Positions 20,913 to 31,802 of a stretch of 64,000 nucleotides of DNA are shown piece after piece; the first letter of the stretch is position 1; each line of letters starts with the position of its first letter. Source of the stretch: Lutjanus erythropterus (lineage: Eukaryota > Chordata > Actinopteri > Lutjaniformes > Lutjanidae). Below the pieces are notes generated by a model that was not told the origin of the DNA, searched no databases, and saw nothing but the letters and a program-made list of their open reading frames with translations. The stretch spans positions 5,833,848-5,897,847 of the forward strand of contig CM034603.1 in NCBI GenBank assembly GCA_020091685.1. The letters run 5' to 3'. Position numbers and translations under genes: made by a program.

Positions 20913-21479
20913 ATGGGAATATAATATATAATGGGTGTAAATCATCAACATTAATGCAACATGTATATGGGTGCACACACAGTTGGCTGTGACACGTTGT
21001 GCTCCATCCTGTTGGGTGGATTCCTCCAATGGGAAGTGATGCTGGTGACTGTGTGTGTGGGTGGATGCTGTGTAGGTGGAGATGAGGACAATTTAAAATA
21101 TGCTGCAACAGTTGTCTGAAATAAAGCAGAAAGTTAAATATGACAGTGAAATCAGCACAAACTAGAAATGTCAGTGGAATCAAATGCAAATTTGTTAAAC
21201 ATAATCTTATGAGTGTGCAGTCGGTCGACTTGTGCTTTTTAATTTATACATGGTTTCTCAGTGGTTTACAGAAACGGTATTATAATACCCTTTCTTGACA
21301 ATTGGAAGAAATCATGTCCTACCAAAAAAAAAGTTTAAAAATTCTTACTACTGACACTCTAATTCCAATTTTTGGGTGAAAATGTATTCTTTAAGGATTT
21401 TCATATATTAAATATAAGTAATTTATGAATTCTTTTGGTTTGCTTTCATTTTTTTTTTAATTTGTAAACTTGCTCCATG
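20913..21479. other. No recognisable feature
   Basis: Short GTGTGTGGGTGGA-rich stretch near 21048-21080; otherwise plain AT-rich sequence. Confidence 0.45.
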
Positions 21480-21985
21480 CCAGAAAACAAGACAGACAAG
21501 AATTCAGAACTTCAAACAATTTAAAAATGATTTAATCAGGCATGAAAAGGGTTAGCTATACCCTAAAGACCCCTGTCACACTTCCTGGTTTAAAGAGGGT
21601 GGGAATACTGCTGAAGCACTGGTAAACTTTCAATTTTTCAACAAATTCATTTAATATTTATAATATATCAGATGTGTCTCGACCATAACATGTCAACTCT
21701 GTAGCCCTTCTAAATCAAAGCTAAATAAGAATTATGGTTTAAAAATGTGTATTTTGATTAAAATTAAGAGAACTCTGAGACACTTTGAAAAATAAAATGG
21801 CTGCTCACTACAACTATGCTGTGAAATGAAAAAAAAAAAGTAACACAGCTACATTTAATGAAAAATTAAATCAGTAGGAAGTTGGCCTGTTACAGCGTTT
21901 AATAGCCAAGAGCTTCATCTTTTAAAATAAATTTTTCCAGCATAATTGAAGAGTAAAAATCAAAACCCCCGAAAAACACAGTTTT
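21480..21985 (-). repeat. Repeat A, copy 2, inverted relative to 2500-2990
   Basis: Reverse-complement blocks of copy 1 occur in mirrored order: GACAAGAATTCAGAAC, GGGTTAGCTATACCCTAAAG with ACCCCTGTC, CTATGCTGTGAAATG, GTTGGCCTGTTACAGC, and TTTTTCCAGCATAATTG. About 130 bases between the GACCCCTGTC and GCTGTGAAATG blocks here have no counterpart in copy 1, indicating an insertion in one or a deletion in the other. Confidence 0.65.
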
Positions 21986-22835
21986 ATAAGGGATCATAAA
22001 TTAAAATAAATATAAATAATATATAATGATATAAATAATAAATATTAAAATCTGACTGTTAATTCTGTTTACAGCTCTTCTTCTGACACAAAGCAGGACT
22101 AACTTTATCTAATGTAGAGCACACTTGCCTGAAGAACAGGAAATGAAGAGAACACACAAGTTAAAACTCTTTGTTAGAGGCACATTTAAAGTTGCACAAA
22201 CTCATGGTTGCTCTCTTTCTGAGGCTCACTTTTTTTTATGTCTTTCCCTGCATATACTGTCACACATTCCCTTCCTCCTCCGCATCAAAACCACAAAACA
22301 AAGTTGTGACTTTGCATCTTCACATATCTGTCAAAACATGAAGCATCGATTTCACAGCAGCAACCTCGGGTTTATGGAGTGATCTGAGAATTGTGAAGTT
22401 GTTAATATCACTTGTCTTCTGTAAACTCCCATGATGGAAGGCATTTAGCAGCTCCCAAATGTGTGTGTGTATCACATGCCTGTTTTAAAATGAACAGAAC
22501 TGACTTTTTCTTCCTGGTGGTTAGCATTCAGACACATTTCCTCTGCTTTTGCTTCTTCTTCTGCTTATGACCTTTCTACAGCATTATATTAAGACTCTTC
22601 TCAATTTCAGTTATTGATTTTCCACTTCTGGTGTCTCTGACCTGGTGGAACAAAGTCCAGTTCCTTAGTTGAAAAACGAGAAGAGCTTTTTTTCTTTTAC
22701 TGTTCACTATCACCTGCATGTTGAATTTATTTTTCTCTTCAGTGTCAAGTGTCCAGAAGGCACCAAGACACAGTTCTATTCCTTTTTTCATTTTACTCTA
22801 TCAGGAGAAAGAATTAAACACGTTTTTAAGTTGCT
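21986..22835. other. No recognisable feature
   Basis: AT-rich at first, then ordinary intron-like sequence. No frame with recognisable motif. Confidence 0.5.
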
Positions 22836-23035
22836 GAAAAAGAAATCCTGTATAGAAGTAGGTGTGAGTTTGCATATGGACAGTAGGCAGGGTTACGAGT
22901 GTTACTTTAAAAATGTATTCAGATACAATCACTAATTACTTGTCAAAAAATGTAATCAGTAATGTAATCCAAGTATCACAGTATTAAAGTAATGTAACTT
23001 GATTACTTTCTGTTACTTTTTGATAACCTGTAACT
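22836..23035. repeat. Teleost repeat rich in TAATCAGTAATGTAATCC phrases
   Basis: Includes TACGAGTGTTACTTTAAAAA, GTAATCAGTAATGTAATCC and CTTGATTACTTTCTGTTAC. Similar wording returns at 24490-24575 (TCCAGATTACATAATCCCAT), possibly the other end of the same element now separated by later insertions (23085-24400). I recall this vocabulary from common fish DNA-type repeats; the class is not certain. Confidence 0.45.
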
Positions 23036-23069
23036 ATTATTTTCATTAGAGATTAATTGGACATATCAG

Positions 23070-23310
23070 GGTCTGGAGTTTTCTTGGTTATTTCCTGTTT
23101 TATTTTGTAGTCCTTGTCCTCCCTCATGTGTCTTCTTTACTTCCTGTCTTTGTCCTTTTCCCGCTTTGATTCCCATTGGTTTCACCTGTCCTGTCCACCT
23201 GTGTCTTATTAGTTCTTTGTCTATTTTGTCCCTGTGTTTCTTTGGCAGTCTGTTGTTGCCCATGTGTGTCATCCTGCCGTCTCCTGTTTTGCCTTTGTGT
23301 TGAACTAAGT
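23070..23310 (+). mobile_element. Repeat F, copy 2: retroelement 3' region
   Basis: Shares with copy 1, in order, GGTTATTTCCTGTTTTATTT, TAGTCCTTGTCCTCCCTC, ACTTCCTGTCTTTGTCC, TTTCACCTGTCCTGTCCACC, and with copy 3 TATTAGTTCTTTGTCTA and GTCCCTGTGTTT. It lacks the TTTGGGTCC terminus. Confidence 0.6.
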
Positions 23311-23764
23311 GATTAGTTGTAATGTCAGAAAATGGTAAAAAATGTTGATCAGTGTTTCAGATGACGTCCACAAATGATCACAACTCAAAAATCTGAGAAT
23401 TTTGACTTTTGTTTTTAGTAAAAAAAATGACTCAAAATGATAACAGACTGTCAAAATAGATGCATATTAATTTAATCTAAGTAAATAATAGATTAATCTT
23501 TGCTCCTGTGAGTATTTTATGTTCGTTGTTCAGTTTTAGTTTGTCCAGCTGTTCCTTCCTTTGTTGTGCAAAATGTATTGATTGACTGGTTGATTTAAAG
23601 ATAAAAAAGGTGAAATTTCCCCCCTAGTGAAACATTTTTTCTCTAGAGGCTGTGATTAAGAAATTGGCAGCTGTGTGTGCACTGTGAATGGCAATATAAT
23701 GTTCTTTATTTTAAAGTTGTAATCCTAATATTAATCCCCATTTTTACTTTACTTTACTTTTTAA
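23311..23764. other. No recognisable feature
   Basis: AT-rich stretch between repeats, no structure seen. Confidence 0.5.
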
Positions 23765-24079
23765 GTATCAGCAGGGGTGGAAGTAACTAATTACAAATAC
23801 TCAAACTACTGTAATTAAGTAGTTTTTTGGGGGGGTACTTGTACTTTTATGCATAGATTTTCAAGTCTGTACTTTCACTCGTACTTAAGTATGTATTCCA
23901 AGCTGTAATTTACTTAGTTACTTTTAAAATCATAGTTGAGTACTGAGTACAATTTGAAGTAATATCCAAATCTTAAATTTGCATTTCAGTAGCCAATCAA
24001 GTGATCTGACACAACTAGGACCATGAAAACAAGGAAATACAAATGAAAAATGAAAACAGAATGATACGGCAGCACACAT
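23765..24079 (+). repeat. Repeat with AGTACTTGTACTTT / AAGTACAGATACTTG-like phrases
   Basis: GGGGTGGAAGTAACTAATTAC and GTACTTGTACTTTTATGC followed by GTACTTAAGTA phrases. A shorter relative lies at 37860-37990 (GAAGTACAGATACTTGTG). Such alternating GTACTT/AAGTAC sequence is common in teleost intergenic repeats. Boundaries are approximate; the element appears interrupted by repeat C and may resume at 24355-24470. Confidence 0.45.
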
Positions 24080-24350
24080 TTGGAGTAAGGATGATTGACG
24101 ATTAATCAATTAATTGCCTTTAAGAATTTAGCAGATTGAAAATGTATTCGTGGATATTTAATCAAGAGATGCGACAGCAATTTGCACCAGGCCATTTGTT
24201 GAATAAAGACAATTAAACTTGACTTAAAATGAGAAAAATTTCCAAAAAAAATAAACAAAAAAAAACATGCTTTGTATCTAAGATATTATTCATGATTGTT
24301 AGTCTTCTCAACTACTGGTTCAGGAAAAAGCACAAAATTTGCAACCCAGG
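24080..24350 (+). repeat. Repeat C, copy 2
   Basis: GACGATTAATCAATTAATTG, an A-rich middle, and TCAACTACTGGTTCAGGAAA with ATTTGCAACCC match the ordered phrases of 8550-8893. This copy is about 70 bases shorter. Confidence 0.6.
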
Positions 24351-25436
24351 TTTGGAGAGCATGTAAGTATATTTCTATCACCAGTACTTTTTCATGTAAT
24401 TGAGTAATATTTTAGTAATGTAATAGTACTTCTACTTGAGTGCAGATTTTCTGCTCTCTTTCCACCTCTCTGTATCTGTAATCTGGTCACATCTTTTTTA
24501 TTTGTAACAGTAAAACTTTTTTTTTGTATCCAGATTACATAATCCCATTACATGTAATAGTAATGAGTCTGAGGGTAGGGACATATCCCTCCCAATATTT
24601 TGGCAGGTCAGGGAGGACCAATATATGTGTGGATTTCTTTACATTATCGTTGGAGTAAAGTCATAAAAACAACAAAATGATTGTCCCAAATACATGTGAT
24701 CTTTGCTGAGCTGTTGTTTCAGTACCACGGACAGAGCTGAGAGAAAAGAGAGCTGCAAGCCACAAACAGCTGTTTCTACAAGCCTCCCTCCTGCTGATTT
24801 TGACCGACAATAGCTCAGAAATGGAAAAATATAGGTACTGCATTCTTATGTCACTGCTCCGATTAATAAATGTAGTCTTTGATTTTGAGACAGTAGCCTC
24901 AGGGCTCGTGTCCATTATAGCAGTCTTCTCTCTCACTGCAAAAAGGCTTCATCCCACTGTTCCCCGACGGCCTGCCAGAGGGAAAAAAAACAAGCTACAT
25001 GGACACACACTCTGATGTTGTTATATAGCCTTTCAGCGCTATTGCATGGTTAAATCAGTGAATTTTATTTAATGAAAGAAAAAACTGGCCCCTCACAGTT
25101 TTTAACAGCCTCCTTGTGAGGAGAGTGGGGTGTTGCTGTGTCCCTACTGAGACCAAACCTTTTTACCTTTTAAAAATAACCTTGATAATTGGAGACAAAG
25201 TCAAAATGTTGAGAATTAAGTTGAACTTTTAGTATCAGTCCAGGCACAAGAAAAAATATCTTGTTTGGAAACTATGGGTGGGGAAAAAAACCCAAAAACT
25301 TTTGCAATCTCCTGAAAAACTTTTGCAGTCCCTCACGAAACTTTTGCGTTCTCTCCTGAGATATATTTTAAGTGAGAAAAAAAAGCACTTCTACTTCTGC
25401 TTCTGGGTCAAAACCAGGGAGTTTTTCTATACGTTA
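24351..25436. other. No recognisable gene
   Basis: Remnants of the GTACTT and TAATCC repeats to about 24575, then plain sequence. Near 25285-25360 a short three-fold motif occurs (CTTTTGCAATCTCC, CTTTTGCAGTCCCT, CTTTTGCGTTCTCT at about 30-base spacing). Confidence 0.4.
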
Positions 25437-25605
25437 ACATTACAGTTAGGACAGCTGAAGATATGATAGGAAAGCAGAGAGTGGAGGAATGACATGCAGT
25501 AAAGTGCTGCAGGCAGGAGTCGAGCCTGCGGCCACTGCAGGGACCTCACAGCCCCCGTACATGTGGTGCACGCTCTTTCTACCCAGGCGCCTTTGGTAAC
25601 TTTAC
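25437..25605 (-). mobile_element. tRNA-derived SINE, minus strand
   Basis: On the minus strand the sequence has a tRNA-like head with an A-box-like GCCTGGGTAGAAAGAGCG, followed about 40 bases later by a B-box-like GGCTCGACTCC (plus 25516-25526). A body then reads CAGCACTTTACTGCATGTC and CATTCCTCCACTCTCTGC. Promoter-box spacing and this tail are typical of teleost tRNA-SINEs. A functional tRNA is unlikely because the cloverleaf 3' half is replaced by the SINE body and B-box mismatches the GGTTCRANTCC consensus. Confidence 0.7.
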
Positions 25606-25689
25606 TTTTACCGTGAACGTTACTCAAAGTCTGTTTATTTTATTAGCAACTTTTGAGCTTGAAGAATGTTAAAAGCAACAATAATAGTG

Positions 25690-26105
25690 TGTTCTGTTTG
25701 TCACACCACAGAAACATTGTGTTATTAACCACCCAGACAAATTCAAAAGTCAAAACAAATTGCTAACTATACAAAATCTAGGTCTCAAAATCATAAAAAA
25801 AACTTAGCAGTTCTCTCTGCTCTGAAACGCTGGGGGCATGTGTCCACTCCACTGTCTCAGTGTCAAAGACCACTACGTCCTGACATGGACACTCTGTCTA
25901 GCAGCTTTATTGGATGTCTGTCCAGGCGTGTCTGAGCCACCAGAGCCAGAGGACGGTGACAGCATGTTTTTCATTTTTGTTTTTGGAACTGTAGTGAGCT
26001 GAAGTGAATTGCTGGGCTGATTCAGACTGAGAGAGTCACTGAAGGATGAGGGTGAGGGGGTTTTGTTCGTGTGGCTTAGATAGGACTGGGGAACGTGGCT
26101 CTGGC
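25690..26105 (-). mobile_element. Repeat G, copy 1, minus strand (left half of an inverted pair)
   Basis: In reverse complement the ordered phrases AGCTCACTACAGTTCC, GTCACCGTCCTCTGGCTCTG, GTGGCTCAGACACGCC, AATAAAGCTGCTAGACAGAG, ATTTTGAGACC and CTGGGTGGTTAATAACAC match the plus copies at 26680 and 53310. No frame is preserved between copies, so it is not a gene family. Confidence 0.8.
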
Positions 26106-26679
26106 ACATCACCAAGCTGTTTGTCAGGTCTGCCTAAACACTTTTTTCATTTTCATTTCATTTATTTTTATCTCTGTTTTTTCCCCCCACATTTCCAATT
26201 GTGGACTCCATGTGAAATACTGAAATGGTAGGGTATTAAAAAAGTCTTTGTCTTCCAATCAATTTTCTTCTTATGTCTGCTACTGATAATGAAAGTTAGA
26301 CCTTATTCATCACATTTCAACTTTATTCTAGACATGCAAAATAATAAAAAGAATTTTAAAAAGTCCTTCTCTTCTTATTTCATTCCCTGTTTGGCCCTAA
26401 CACTACTCTGTACGAATGAGCCATGCTAAACCCTTTAAGGATCGTAACTTTACAGTCGGCCATAGAAAATGTTGAAAGTGAAACTTTTGCGGATATAAGA
26501 AACTCACAACACGTCCTCATACCTACACGACAGAAGTACATGACTGGTGGAAAGAACAGGCAGCTACAGTGTATATTATGTAAGTTATGTGACATCAAAC
26601 TCAGGATTAACGTAAAATGGGTGAAGTTTGTTTAGGTTTGACTTGAGACAGAGGTCACATGACGAAACTTAAAGTGTGT
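26106..26679. other. Spacer between inverted copies of repeat G
   Basis: Contains a 70-codon plus frame at 26423-26635 (MLNPLRIVTLQSAIENVESE at the start). It has no paralogue here and no motif I know. It could be unique sequence flanked by two independent insertions, or the core of a large fold-back element. Confidence 0.4.
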
Positions 26680-27090
26680 ACAAACTGACACATGGACAAC
26701 ACCGCCTCACCCTCCGTGATGGTCAGTTACGAACGTACTTTCAGCGACTTTCTTAGTCCAAATCAGTCCAGCAGTTCACTTCAGCTCACTTCAGTTCCAA
26801 CAACCCGACACATCTTGTCACTGTCCTCTGGCTCTGGTGGCTAAAACATGTCTGGACATGTTCGATAAAGCTGCTAGACAGAGCGTCCATGTTTCAGGTC
26901 CACTTCAGGTTGTACCAGTGTTTGACAGCGGGGGTGGATACACCCCCAGAGATTTGCAGCAGAGAAAACTGCTAATTTTTTCATGATTTTGAGATCTAAT
27001 TTTATATACTATATAGTGAGTTTTTTAACCATTTAAATTTGGCTGGGTGGTTAATAACACACATTTACTGTTGCTTTACACAATCTTTAA
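26680..27090 (+). mobile_element. Repeat G, copy 2, plus strand (right half of an inverted pair)
   Basis: Phrases CAGTTACGAACGTACTTTCA, CACTTCAGCTCACTTCAGTT, CCTCTGGCTCTGGTGG, AAAGCTGCTAGACAGAGCG, TCCATGTTTCAGGT and CTGGGTGGTTAATAACACAC match copies 1 and 3. Outer edges of copies 1 and 2 both carry the GGTTAATAACAC phrase. Confidence 0.8.
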
Positions 27091-27850
27091 ATAGGTGTGG
27101 ACTTTTAGTTTCACTTGAGACTCAGACACCAGTCTCCTGGGTGGAAGCGTTGCATTCGTTTGACCCATCCATCCACCCCCCCTCCTCCACATGCAGACTT
27201 TCTCGCTCTTAATACTGCTCTTGTCATAACTGCTATGGCCACTAGAGGTCACTGCCAAGCAATAAGTATATGAGTTGTACTAAGCTGATGACCTAGATGC
27301 ACCTTCTTCTGGAGGAAAATTCCACAGAATCTCAGACGTAGCAAAAAGTCTGACTGCTGATTAACAGCACTGGTAGACGCAGGGAGTCAGCACACCACAC
27401 AGTACAGATAGCAGCCCTAAAATCAACTCCAAACAAGTTAATGATCCTGAAACTTTCAAAACTTGTATTTCTGCTTGTCTCCTCCCTTTCATCCATCTGC
27501 TCTTCATCATTCCATCAGGACTCCTGGTTTCTTTTTTTTTACTTACAGCATAAAATGTGCGTCGAGCTGATAACTCACTGTAAGTTTTGTGAATTCTAAC
27601 CCTATCTCTTCATTTGCTGTAACCCACTTGTTCAACATCCAAGGTGAAGCCTAAAGCAGCAGCACTGCGTTAGACTCAAAGCTTTAAGGATGGTTTTTTT
27701 CGGTCACTTACTAATATTGAAGAATTTGGAAGCATATGAGTAGATATTAGAATATTTAAAGTTAGCCTGAGGGCGACATCACCTGGGAACACAATCTACT
27801 AAAATTGGCAAGTTTGATTTTCCACATTCCACATACTTTTAGAGGAGATC
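27091..27850. other. No recognisable feature
   Basis: Ordinary intron-like sequence; C-rich run near 27175-27185. No frame or repeat that I can support. Confidence 0.5.
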
Positions 27851-28200
27851 TGCCAAGAGGAGCGAAATTCAATTATAAATAATAAAATGTCAAGAGTTTG
27901 AATTTGAATAAAAGTCCAATTCATTATCTGTAAAAAGTTGTAATTTCCCTTGAAGAGCTCCTCTCTCAAAGGCGAGGAAGAGGACTAATAAATGTGATAT
28001 TCACAAGGAATGCAAAATGAACACTATGTTTCTTTTTCTCTGCTCCAGCGGCTGTATGGTTACATTTATTCATTAATCTTCAAGGCCATGTGCTGTGGAA
28101 GTATAGTTTCCTGACAGTTTAATGGTGTGAAAGGTTAAATGATGTTTACCTTATTTTCAGAGAGAGTTGTGTATGCATGACCCTGCCGCAGGGGTGAAAA
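27851..28200 (+). other. Possible conserved non-coding block or cryptic exon
   Basis: Complex, low-redundancy sequence with a good acceptor TTTTTCTCTGCTCCAG ending at 28048. After it, a phase-0 frame reads RLYGYIYSLIFKAMCCGSIV to a TGA near 28114, which would be in phase with the 17341 exon. Another acceptor (TTATTTTCAG, ending 28160) precedes a 33-base phase-0 interval with a weak GTGAAA donor. Neither is strong enough to call. The texture also fits a vertebrate conserved non-coding element. Confidence 0.2.
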
Positions 28201-28386
28201 TCGACAAGACCCATGTGTCTATCTTGTTAACATTATGTGGTAGAGCAGTACTTTGTGTGTCTAGTTTTGTTGCAACATAAAAAAGAGAGAAAGATTTTCA
28301 TTCCAAAGCAAAGATATGTGCAAAAGTGAGTTAACCAGAAAAATCAAAAGGACACATTTTCACCCCAGCCTGTTGTGCTACTTACA

Positions 28387-28700
28387 GAGTTTCAGAGGTA
28401 TCGGCCATAGAGATGTGTGCCTTCTCTCCAATATAATGGGACTAGATGGCACTTGACCTTCTGGTAGAAAGAAAGTAGAATTCCAGTAGTTTCTAAAGTA
28501 GTTCTGGTAGATTCTTCAGCAAAAACAAAATAGTTCTAGGTCTGTGGAATATCTTGGGGTCTGGATCATGATTTTTGGAAAGAGACATGAATTTTTCAAA
28601 TGTATTTTTTTGGTGCCTTGAGCGCCACAAGCCGAGTGCCAATTAGTCCCATTAGATTGGAGCGAAGGCAGTCATCTCTATGGCTGATATCTGCAACTCA
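28387..28700. mobile_element. Repeat H, copy 1: palindromic MITE
   Basis: The left arm (28387-28453) and right arm (28635-28699) are inverted repeats of about 65 bases: GGCCATAGAGATG against CATCTCTATGGC-type sequence, CTCCAATATAATGGGACTA against TAGTCCCATTAGATTGGAG, and TGGCACT against AGTGCCA. The spacer holds AGTTCTGGTAGATTCTTCAG. No coding capacity. A relative lies at 56484-56720 with the inner part in the opposite orientation. Confidence 0.8.
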
Positions 28701-29560
28701 CACCAAAAAGATCTAGATGGATGAACAGCAGTATAGGCCAGTGTACATTCTACAAAATGTACATTTCTGATTTTGGGACAGTCCCTTTAAAGCTACTTTA
28801 AAACCCGCTGTAATAAGCGGGACCTACCCGGCTCTCACTCTGGGAGATGGGCGCTGTTTTCTGAGTTGGAGGGCGACAGTCAGAGTCAGCTGGTAGGACT
28901 GAGCCAGTCACGAGTTTTCTACTTATAAATTCAGCAGTTTTTCCCATTTTCACATCGCCTTATATTTAACTGATGCATGTTATTAGCAACATATACACGT
29001 TAAATATTTAACTGACAAAAATATTTAGGCTGAGTTAACAGGCTCTCATATTTTCCTCCATTTAAACAATATACACACTTCGTACTGTATTATTCTCTAT
29101 GCTTATCTATATTTTCTATTCTTGAAATGGAGCACCTGTAACAGTTTGTTGTTGTTGTTTTGTTTTTTCTTGTGATTGTCAGTATTTTTCTGCTTTAGCC
29201 CTAGCTGTGTCCTGTGTGTCGGAGTTCAGCAGCGTGACCCCAACATTTTTGTGTAAAGTTGGGCTTGTGTTGGATTATTTTCAGATGTTACTTTGTCCAC
29301 TGTTATGAATAGACGATGTCCACAGGGAAGCAGATGAACTTAGTGAAGCATTTGCCAGCTTAAGAGCCAAATATTTTCCATAGGACAGGGATCATCAACT
29401 GGCATCTTGTTTTCTATAAACCATATTCCCCCTCTCTTTTCAGAAATGTACTTGTCTGCTTGCAGCATCTACTAAAACTTTTAAAGCATTCATTTGTGAT
29501 ATGATTTTTAAATTATAAAAAAAAATAATAAATAAAAAAAAAAAATAAAAAAAAATATTT
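28701..29560. other. No recognisable feature; A-rich stretch at its end
   Basis: Intron-like DNA. From 29516 to 29556 the sequence is almost pure A with scattered T, possibly an old retroelement tail preceding repeat F copy 3. Confidence 0.45.
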
Positions 29561-29564
29561 GTCA

Positions 29565-29885
29565 TGTTTTTTTGTCAGTTATTTCCTGTTTTATTTTGTA
29601 GTCCTGGCCCTCCTGGTACTTCCTGTCTTTGTCCATTTCCCACCCTTTCCACCTGTGTCTGATTAGTTCTTTGTCTACTTAGTCCCTGTGTTTTTCTGTT
29701 TCTGTGTCCGTTTGGTGTCATCCCTTGTGTTTCAGATCTTTGTTGCACTTAAGATTTGTTTCTTTTTAATTTTTTTGGACTTTTGTTCTTAATTTCTCCT
29801 TGTTGGATTTGTTTGTTGTTTGGACTGTGGTTTTGAACTGCCTGCCCTGCAAGTAAGCTGTGTCCCATTGTTTAGTTTTGACACA
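29565..29885 (+). mobile_element. Repeat F, copy 3: retroelement 3' region
   Basis: TTATTTCCTGTTTTATTTTG, TACTTCCTGTCTTTGTCC, CCACCTGTGTCTGATTAG, TTCTTTGTCTACTTAGTCC and CCTGTGTTTTTCTGTTTCTG align with copies 1 and 2. Ends without the TTTGGGTCC tail. Confidence 0.6.
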
Positions 29886-30081
29886 CACTTTGACATTAAC
29901 AGAGAAATATCACACCTGCCAGAAATTATTGAAATTATTCCTGAATATTTATTCCCTTCCCACTTCACTAAGCTGCCTTCTGTTGCATAGTTTTACAGTA
30001 ATGATAAGGTATTATTAAATGTGGACTATTTAACAATCACCTTTCTTTCCCTTCTGTTTTTATTTTCTGTTTTTATTGCAG

Positions 30082-30134
30082 GTTTTTCTCATGTTGGATC
30101 AATCTGATCTTGGTGCAACCAACCCTTTGTTTTG
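30082..30134 (+). CDS. Internal coding exon, 53 bases (unrecognised gene)
   Basis: An exceptionally pyrimidine-rich tract (30040-30081) ends TTTTTATTGCAG, and the 53 bases that follow end in TTTTG|GTAAGT, a near-consensus donor. In the frame continuing from the 17341 exon (phase 0) it reads VFLMLDQSDLGATNPLF plus two bases of a further codon. A second frame is also open, so frame choice rests on the phase match. Both splice sites are far better than chance. No domain is recognisable in so short a piece. Confidence 0.5.
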
Positions 30135-30414
30135 GTAAGTGCTTTTAACTAACAAACTATAGTGAATGCTTTGAAGCTTCCTTTTTGATATGGCAGTGTG
30201 TTCAAGCTCTAATTTGGATCATAATAAAAAGTTATACATAAAGGGATAGTTGGGATTTTTTTTTTTAAAAGTTTGGTTGTATCCATCTTATTCACAGTCA
30301 GGGTGCCTACAGTACATCGTGATTAATGCGCCCCCGGTTTCTAGAAACAGCGGGAGAGCAGAGGGCTGTAACGAGAGCGAAGCGAGATTATGGGTTAGCG
30401 AGGTACATTGAGTC
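30135..30414. other. Intron-like sequence
   Basis: Includes AAAGGGATAGTTGGGATTTT at 30240, a phrase common at the edge of teleost repeats, but no other boundary is visible. Confidence 0.4.
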
Positions 30415-31380
30415 TAAAGCCAGGGTAAAGCCGTGGTAACTGATGTTAAACTCATAACCTGGTTGGGAGCAGGTTATGTTCAGAGTTTCAGATTAAATCG
30501 TCTGTAAAAAGCACCGTTCATTAACTTATTGTCCTAAAAAGGTTGTTTATGAGCGATATAGCTCATAAACTGAGGGGAGCTGTTAAAAATGAAAAGTTGC
30601 TGAGCTGTATGTTTGTAATATCACTAAATAAATCTGTACAATGTAGATATGTAACATAATGTAATGTAACAGCAGCACAAACTGAATGCATCATGCTGTC
30701 ATGGTAAACTCCATTTGGTGATACAGAGTCATTTTTCCTGTTTGCTCCAAATCATATTAACACTTTAAATTGACATGGTATATAATCCACACACTAATAT
30801 AATGATGAAACAACTACAGACACTTTGAATACTTTTTGCATTGCTGATATTGCAGCTCAGAACACTCATGAGAAAATTCATCATCATTTATCATGGACAA
30901 TCTTAAATCAGTTACACTCATTTTTAAGTTGGTTTGGTCAAAAACTTCAGTGATCTCCACGTCTCTGTCATCATAGGACAGTGTCAGACGGACTTCATCA
31001 TGTTTAAATCTGCTGTGTGAAGTTTTACTGTTTAACGTGCAGTTGTCATGTTAGAATAAACGGCAGCATTCAGCCGATCAGGAATTTTCTTACAGCATTC
31101 TGCTTCTCCTGTTTTATTTGCAGCAACAGTGTTGCTTTTTTGCTGTGATTATTTTGTATATTTTCCATAAGACCTAATTATAACAACTTGATCATTTTGA
31201 CTGAAGTGTTTGGCTCGCGTTTGCTTCACTTTGTGCTGAAAAAGAGTCAAATGATGCAACAAACGCCCCTTTTATGTGAGCAGGCACTGAGTCTGAAGAA
31301 GAAAGCCTGGATTAACAAAGGAAGTCAATAACCACCGTTGTGATACTCGTTACCCCTGACTGTGGGTTTAGGTTTTGTCG
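30415..31380. mobile_element. Degenerate DNA element with weak inverted ends
   Basis: The left part AAAGCCAGGGTAAAGCCGTG then GTAACTGAT weakly mirrors the right part ATAACCACCGTTGTGATACT then CCCCTGACTGTG. Near the left end lies an almost perfect palindrome AACCTGGTTGGGAGCAGGTT (30458-30477). The interior has no long frame. Class unknown. Confidence 0.35.
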
Positions 31381-31802
31381 AGCCAGCTCATGCAAAGAAA
31401 GCCTGACTGTGTGGGGCTTCCTTTGTAGTACAGGCCTCTGGTGTAGAAAGCTAAACAATGTATGGCTGTGAACAGGGTCAGCAGCAAAGTATTTTTAAAT
31501 TATTTAATACCTAAAAAAAAGCCCACCTAAAAAAAATCAGTATCTGTTTAAGTCTACACTATGTTTAAATATTTTCATAGAATTTTTGCATGTCTGTGTG
31601 TCCATTCTAACCTATGTGTACTCTGCTTGATATGAGCTGCCTTGGTCCAAACTATAAGTTACACACACATTCTGTCAGTTTTATATTGCATGGCTTTATG
31701 TAATCAAAGTTGATGCTGATCCCCATGACTCTGAGGTAAAACCACCGTCACTTGTGCTTTTTTCCCCTCCTCTTTTCTCTGTTTGTCTAATTTATGTGGC
31801 AG
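31381..31802. other. Intron-like sequence ending in a strong acceptor
   Basis: The last 45 bases are pyrimidine-rich (TTTTTTCCCCTCCTCTTTTC, then CTGTTTGTC) with TAATTTATGTGGCAG at the end, including a plausible branch point. Confidence 0.5.

Noticed and set aside
20842-21189. Minus-strand frames ending in Ile-Leu-Tyr-Tyr repeats
   Set aside because: Direct translation of the ATAAT pentanucleotide satellite.
25500-25590. A genuine tRNA gene
   Set aside because: Only the head with A/B-box-like motifs is present, the acceptor stem cannot be closed, and it continues into a SINE body.
26423-26635. 70-codon frame in the spacer between inverted repeats as a cargo gene
   Set aside because: No known motif and it is no longer than chance frames elsewhere in the window; left as an open question in the repeat G finding.
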